From: JAPLST01 sp964397565
GTDB lineage: Bacteria > Auribacterota > UBA3054 > JAPLST01
DNA: 9,934 bases
Reading direction: 5' to 3'
Assembly (NCBI GenBank): GCA_964397565.1
Contig: CAYNJC010000067.1
Coordinates: forward strand, 1-9,934
Program-made: the position numbers and the translations under genes
Notes under the pieces: model-generated
Database searches by the model: none
The model's input: only the letters and a program-made list of their open reading frames with translations
What the model was told of the DNA's origin: nothing
In this document: piece by piece, positions 6,268 to 9,934 of the stretch
Layout of the letters: every line of letters starts with the position of its first letter
How positions within the stretch are numbered: position 1 is the first letter of the stretch

Positions 6268-9200
6268 CTACATTCTTTCGCGGCGCAGCAGCAGCGCCAG
6301 CGCGCCCGCCAGCAGGCCAAATGCAACCGGTTCAGGCACGACCGTGAAGGTGACCGCGTTCACCGCCGTCGTGCGCGTGTTGGCATAGAGGTCGGCCGTA
6401 ATGAACCGGAAGACAAGCTGGGTTGCGCCGCTGACAAAGGTCGGCACAAACGGCACGACCAGGTTCTTGTCGCTTTGCAGCGCGCCATAGTTGCGGACCG
6501 CGTTGGTGACGGTCAGCAGCACCGTGGTCGGGTCGGCCTGTGGCACGATGGCGATCTGGTGGACGAGGTCGCGACTGTCGGTCTCGTCGTCCCAGAAATC
6601 CTGGCGGCGGAACGTGAGCGAGGCCGGATCGCCAACGATGAACTGCGCGCCATTGGCCGGCGCCGCCAGCGGATTTTCCGCGCGGAACGGCTGGATATTG
6701 TCGGGCCCGGCCTGCAGCAGGTTGAAATCGAGAAATTGCAGTTCGTCCGGATCGAGTTCGCCGCTCGGGGTCAGCGTGTTGTGGCCAGCGAGCAAGGCCG
6801 TGCGAATGGCATTGACCGTTTCGTAGTCATAGAAGACAAACGGATGATCGATGGCGGTGTTGAACATGCGGACGGTGCCGCTGACCAGGGTGGTTTCGCC
6901 GGTAACGCCGAGCTGTTGCAGCAGGGCCGGCTCGCCGTAGCGCGGCATGCCATCCACGGTGACGAGCTTGACGTTGCGCGGGCGGGCGAACAGCAAGGAC
7001 AAATATGGCTCGTTGGTGACCGCCTCGATGACGCACAGGCCGGCGTTGTAGCCGACGCGGATGCTGCCGTAACGGTTGTCAAAGCCGCAGGCCTTGGCAT
7101 TGTTGACGGTGACCATCTCGACCAGTTGGCGCGCGGTGAAGTAATTGCTGAACATGGTCTGATTAAGATACCAGGCATAGCCGAGTTCTTCAAGCATGTT
7201 GTAGCCGCCGCTGGGCGTCCAATCGGGCGAAATGCCGACCGTGACGCCAAGCTGATGGGCGAGTTTGGCATTGGCCGTGGCTTCGTAGAGCTTCATGTTG
7301 GACATGGGCGCCCAGAGCAGTTTCGCGCCGACAGCGGCCATCTTGGTGAATTCGGTCGTACCGAGCGGCGTGCCGTGAATGATCGCAATCGTTTTGTTGA
7401 GCAAGCCCCAGCCCTCGATGGTATTGAACTGCGCCAGCGAGGTGGCATCGGGGCCTTCGCACAAGTGGATCAGCGAGGCATTGACCAAACCGCTAGAAAT
7501 GCGCTGCATGAAGCCGGCGCGATCGGCAGCGGTCATAGTCCACGGGAAAATGTCGGACTGAATACGCGACGGATACTGCTCGATGTTATACAAGATGATA
7601 TCCGGATGGTCTTGCATGATATCATAGCCGCTTTGGCCCTGGATTGTGATGCAGCCGGCCATGAGTTCGAGAATCTCGCCATACTTGGTAATGCGCGCGG
7701 TGCCAGAGTCATTGACGGCGGTGCGCACCAGCGTGCGCTTGGCCTTCCAATCGGTGTATTCCTGATCGTTGCCCCATTGGTCGCGATGGCCATAGGGGAA
7801 GTTGTTGAAGGCCAAGGTCGGAAACGAATTGTAGGACGGATGATTGTGCGCGTCAATCAAGCCGGGGAAGATGATGCCGGCGGTGTCCACGACCGGCACG
7901 CCGCTGGGCGCCACGTTGGTGACGGCGACAATGTCGTCATCCCAAATCTGGACGTACCAGTTGCTCTGCGGGCCATCCGGCGTCATGACCATGCCTTTCA
8001 GCGCGTACTGCATGACCGGCCGGCCGATGAAGTCGTCATCATCGCGCGGCTCGAGCATGAAGCTGCCGAACGAATAATAAACATGGCCGACAATCGTGGT
8101 CAATTGTTGATTGAGCCGCCAAATGTAGCGATACGGACAGCGCACGTCAACCATGCTTGACCCGCTCGTGTCCGTGACAAGCCACTGGCGGTTTGAATTG
8201 CCAATGTTGATGTCACTGACCGTGACGTTGCTGATGGCGACCAAGACGCCCTCAAACATTTCGTAGTTGATATTGCTGCACGCGGCATAGGTGATCGGAA
8301 CGGGATTCGATGAGCTGAGCACGGCAAATTCCGAGACGGACATTAACTCGGTCAGGTTGAAATATTCCGTCACATAGGCTTTGATCTTGATGCGGTCGCC
8401 ATATTCGGGCCGATGCTGATTGTCGTAGACATAGACGCCGCTCCACGGCCCGCCATTGGTATCCGAGATGCCATAGGCGCCGACGAGCTGCTTCTGGCTG
8501 TTGGGCTCGATATAGGTGACGACGCCGACCACCTCGACCGTCTGGCCCTTGTACGGTGAGTCGCCGGATGGGTCGGTCGTGTACTGAATGTTGGAGACGG
8601 ACAGCACCGGCAGGGGCGGTCCGTAGGTCGAGCCCGCTACGGTGACGTTGTTGGTCGGATTCGAGGGATCATTGCAGATCAGTTGGAAGATGGCGCTGTG
8701 GCTGGCATTGCTGACGTTGCCGGGGATGTACACGATCGGCACATTGGTCGCGCCGCCGGGCGTGAGCGAGGCGGGCACGGCTCCGATGCTGAAATTGTTG
8801 GTGGCGCCGCTGAACGGGGTGAACGCACTGATGGTCAGTGTGTTCGACAACCCATTATTGGCCACGGCCAGCAGTTGGGTTGAGGCGGTGCCCGGTTCGA
8901 TCTTGCCGAAGCCGAGTATGGATGGGACCGAGATGTTCGGATCATCGCCGCTACCGCCGCCGGTGCCGGTGACAATGACATCATCAAACGCCATATTGCC
9001 CAAACTCTTGGTATAAACGAACCGCACTTGCACGATGTTGTTGGCCACATCAAAGCCACGCGTGGTGCCACTCGTTGGCAGCGGCTGAATGGTTGCAATG
9101 GCAGACCATACGCTCCCGTTGTAGCCCTCGATCAGGAAGCTGGAATTGGCATCGGTGCCTTGCCCTTTTATCCAAATAGTCATGCCGGTTGGTCCGGCGA

Positions 9201-9426
9201 ACACGGGGCTGACCAAGCTGTCGCCGGTACTGTCAAACTTGAGCGAAGGTGCGCTCCGCCCAAAATTGCCGGCGGTGGCGTAGGTGCCCAACCCGCTGAG
9301 TGCCCAGCCCGCAGCCGGACTATTGGTGCCGCCATCAAAGCCTTCGTCAATAATGGTTGTGCCGCAGACCGGCAACGATGTCAACGCCAGAAGTGCCAGC
9401 ATGGCTACACAAAGAAACAGCTTCAT
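6268..9426 (-). CDS. Exported multidomain amidohydrolase with PEP-CTERM sorting tail
   Basis: ATG 9426 is chosen because GAGGA sits 8 bases before it; the frame stays open to a TTG at 9462. The product is 1052 residues. Order: signal peptide (1-22); lectin-like jelly roll (about 26-155); Gly-rich linker; choice-of-anchor D/Ig-like domain (about 166-268); YhcR-like OB-fold region (about 290-460); amidohydrolase TIM-barrel (about 470-830); C-terminal beta domain (about 908-1028); PEP-CTERM tail (1030-1052: VPEP, hydrophobic helix, RRERM). The barrel keeps its metal ligands: His527 and His529 (DAHNHP), His654 (HLCEG), His684 (HGTP), Asp735 (SPDWTPSGG). WAPMSNMKLY (705-714) is also typical. The enzyme probably hydrolyses a C-N or related bond outside the cytoplasm; the substrate is unknown. 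Exosortase would process the tail, but none is in the window. Relatives are usually cytoplasmic or simply secreted, so the accessory domains are unusual. Confidence 0.9.
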   Translation of the reverse strand: MKLFLCVAMLALLALTSLPVCGTTIIDEGFDGGTNSPAAGWALSGLGTYATAGNFGRSAPSLKFDSTGDSLVSPVFAGPTGMTIWIKGQGTDANSSFLIEGYNGSVWSAIATIQPLPTSGTTRGFDVANNIVQVRFVYTKSLGNMAFDDVIVTGTGGGSGDDPNISVPSILGFGKIEPGTASTQLLAVANNGLSNTLTISAFTPFSGATNNFSIGAVPASLTPGGATNVPIVYIPGNVSNASHSAIFQLICNDPSNPTNNVTVAGSTYGPPLPVLSVSNIQYTTDPSGDSPYKGQTVEVVGVVTYIEPNSQKQLVGAYGISDTNGGPWSGVYVYDNQHRPEYGDRIKIKAYVTEYFNLTELMSVSEFAVLSSSNPVPITYAACSNINYEMFEGVLVAISNVTVSDINIGNSNRQWLVTDTSGSSMVDVRCPYRYIWRLNQQLTTIVGHVYYSFGSFMLEPRDDDDFIGRPVMQYALKGMVMTPDGPQSNWYVQIWDDDIVAVTNVAPSGVPVVDTAGIIFPGLIDAHNHPSYNSFPTLAFNNFPYGHRDQWGNDQEYTDWKAKRTLVRTAVNDSGTARITKYGEILELMAGCITIQGQSGYDIMQDHPDIILYNIEQYPSRIQSDIFPWTMTAADRAGFMQRISSGLVNASLIHLCEGPDATSLAQFNTIEGWGLLNKTIAIIHGTPLGTTEFTKMAAVGAKLLWAPMSNMKLYEATANAKLAHQLGVTVGISPDWTPSGGYNMLEELGYAWYLNQTMFSNYFTARQLVEMVTVNNAKACGFDNRYGSIRVGYNAGLCVIEAVTNEPYLSLLFARPRNVKLVTVDGMPRYGEPALLQQLGVTGETTLVSGTVRMFNTAIDHPFVFYDYETVNAIRTALLAGHNTLTPSGELDPDELQFLDFNLLQAGPDNIQPFRAENPLAAPANGAQFIVGDPASLTFRRQDFWDDETDSRDLVHQIAIVPQADPTTVLLTVTNAVRNYGALQSDKNLVVPFVPTFVSGATQLVFRFITADLYANTRTTAVNAVTFTVVPEPVAFGLLAGALALLLRRERM

Positions 9427-9495
9427 TATTTTCATCCTCATTGGTTTATTCACGATGCACAAGGCAGGCGTGAATGGAAAACGGGTCTACCTTAT

Positions 9496-9524
9496 AGTAT
9501 AGCATTTTCGGAGTTGCCCGTAAA
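9496..9524 (-). promoter_or_regulatory. Extended -10 promoter of the amidohydrolase gene
   Basis: On the minus strand TGC-TATACT (9504 to 9496) is an extended -10 element. It lies 17 bases after a partial -35, TTTACG (9524 to 9519). The start is predicted near 9489, giving a leader of about 63 bases. The inverted repeat TTTCGGAG/CTCCGAAA (9506-9513 and 9539-9546) brackets the -35 and could be a regulatory site. Confidence 0.6.
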
Positions 9525-9546
9525 GAGAAGCTGCAAATCTCCGAAA
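9506..9546. repeat. 8-bp inverted repeat around the -35 region
   Basis: TTTCGGAG (9506-9513) and CTCCGAAA (9539-9546) are exact reverse complements 25 bases apart. One arm lies within the promoter spacer and the -35 lies in the loop. It may be an operator pair or the edge of a decayed repeat element. Confidence 0.4.
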
Positions 9547-9600
9547 TTCCGATATAAGAAGAACATCCGCCGGGCTGGCGCAGTGCCGTTCCCGATGTGG

Positions 9601-9618
9601 CCAAGCCGCCCGGCTTGG
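9601..9618. repeat. Perfect hairpin CCAAGCCG/CGGCTTGG
   Basis: Eight-base arms with a 2-base centre (7 bp with a GCCC loop as RNA). No T-run follows, so it is not an evident terminator. It is the first of three strong hairpins in the 400-bp noncoding stretch before the RAYT gene, most simply read as part of a repetitive extragenic element. Confidence 0.5.
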
Positions 9619-9657
9619 TCTGCAGTACCAATTCTCTGGAAACCGCTGTGTTTTCCT

Positions 9658-9681
9658 GTAGCCGCGGCGCTCCGAGCCGCG
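9658..9681 (+). repeat. REP-like element: GTAG followed by GC-rich hairpin
   Basis: GTAG (9658-9661) is followed by the hairpin CGCGGC-gctccga-GCCGCG (9663-9681). A GTAG or GGAG tetranucleotide at the 5' foot of a GC-rich hairpin is the established hallmark of REP sequences recognised by RAYT transposases, and a RAYT gene begins 214 bases downstream. Copy number in the genome, which would prove it, cannot be seen from here. Confidence 0.55.
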
Positions 9682-9806
9682 TCCTCGTGGGCTCTTGGCT
9701 TGTGTGGGAATTTCAGGAAAAGGCCGTTTCCGGCGCACGCGCCCCTGGCGCATGCACGTCAACTCTAGAACGGAAACGCCATTATATGATGATCCATCCG
9801 AGATAG

Positions 9807-9826
9807 GGCAGGCTACCCAGCCTGCC
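9807..9826. repeat. Perfect hairpin GGCAGGCT-ACCC-AGCCTGCC
   Basis: Perfect 8-bp arms with a 4-base loop, 27 bases upstream of the first RAYT -35 element. On the minus strand the loop reads GGGT and runs into AGCC, so GTAG spans loop and arm there. It may be a second REP type, or a transcriptional insulator for the transposase promoter. No T-run is present. Confidence 0.5.
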
Positions 9827-9852
9827 ATTTCCAGCCAGCCAGGGGTCATGCA

Positions 9853-9888
9853 TTGACAGTTGACAAATCGCACGCACTATGATATACT
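9853..9888 (+). promoter_or_regulatory. Strong promoter of the RAYT gene with duplicated -35
   Basis: TTGACA occurs twice in tandem (9853-9858 and 9860-9865). The second is exactly 17 bases from TATACT (9883-9888). An overlapping TATGAT (9878-9883) is 19 bases from the first. Transcription from TATACT would begin about 9895, the A of the start codon. Confidence 0.75.
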
Positions 9889-9894
9889 CGTCGC

Positions 9895-9934
9895 ATGGCA
9901 CGACCCCTTCGCATAGAAGCGCCCGGCATGTGGT
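9895..9934 (+). CDS. REP-associated tyrosine transposase (RAYT), 5' end only
   Basis: Only 13 codons are present: MARPLRIEAPGMW, then one base. This opening closely matches the conserved start of RAYT/IS200-like Y1 transposases (MARPLRIE-x-PG, followed in the family by a Tyr-His-Val segment beyond this window). Such enzymes are single-strand DNA endonucleases with an HUH motif and one catalytic tyrosine, and they process REP hairpins. No Shine-Dalgarno site precedes the ATG; instead the -10 ends 6 bases before it, so the message would be leaderless. The GTAG-headed hairpin upstream supports the assignment. Intactness and catalytic residues cannot be judged because the gene runs off the edge. 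Confidence 0.85.
   Translation, partial: MARPLRIEAPGMW

Noticed and set aside
6232..8160. 642-codon open frame on the plus strand
   Set aside because: It is antisense to the amidohydrolase barrel, whose motifs are unmistakable. The antisense product is Arg/Gly/His/Val-rich without domain signatures, as expected of a shadow frame in GC-rich DNA.
9427..9462. Upstream starts for the amidohydrolase (TTG 9462, ATG 9441, ATG 9435)
   Set aside because: None has a properly spaced ribosome binding site; the ATG at 9426 has GAGGA 8 bases before it and starts directly at a standard signal peptide.
9487..9873. 128-codon minus-strand open frame
   Set aside because: It crosses three hairpins and the amidohydrolase promoter, has no ribosome binding site, and its Arg/Pro/Trp-rich product looks like translated repeat DNA.

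Overview
The window is about 9.9 kb of GC-rich bacterial chromosome. It most likely comes from the PVC superphylum (Verrucomicrobiota, Lentisphaerota or Kiritimatiellota) or a neighbouring free-living Gram-negative lineage. The reasons are a C-terminal PEP-CTERM sorting signal on a very large exported protein, choice-of-anchor-type and OB-fold modules joined to an enzyme, a DUF4190 membrane protein beside LemA and an M48 protease, and a RAYT-type transposase gene. This placement is inferred from protein style; no rRNA or tRNA is present to confirm it.

Layout. (1) 1-765: three very small plus-strand genes, a helix-turn-helix protein cut by the window edge or starting at base 4, then two short proteins I cannot identify. 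They resemble phage or plasmid cargo. (2) 766-1088: no convincing gene; it holds a perfect 10-bp inverted repeat (797-818) and the tandem hairpins ending the glnA transcript. (3) 1089-2513, minus: glnA, a type I-beta glutamine synthetase with the adenylylation tyrosine. Its upstream region has a near-perfect sigma-54 promoter (2608-2622) and two 6-5-6 palindromes. (4) 2946-5330, plus: a probable four-gene envelope operon (DUF4190 protein, multi-pass membrane protein, LemA, HtpX-like M48 metalloprotease) behind a good sigma-70 promoter. LemA and the protease overlap by one base. (5) 5331-5573: intergenic, with degenerate 8-bp repeats in inverted orientation. (6) 5574-6110, minus: small exported protein of unknown function. 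(7) 6268-9426, minus: exported multidomain amidohydrolase of about 1052 residues with a PEP-CTERM tail and an extended -10 promoter. (8) 9427-9894: noncoding, rich in hairpins including a GTAG-headed REP-like one. (9) 9895-end, plus: first 13 codons of a RAYT (IS200-like Y1) transposase behind a strong promoter placed so that the mRNA would be leaderless.

How the parts relate. glnA is core nitrogen metabolism and appears to be controlled by nitrogen status through sigma-54. The LemA/HtpX cluster looks like a membrane-protein quality-control or envelope-stress unit. The two minus-strand exported proteins are neighbours but have separate ribosome binding sites and a 157-bp gap, so a shared role is only possible. 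The right edge looks like a REP/RAYT mobile-repeat locus. The most unusual item is the exported, PEP-CTERM-anchored amidohydrolase.
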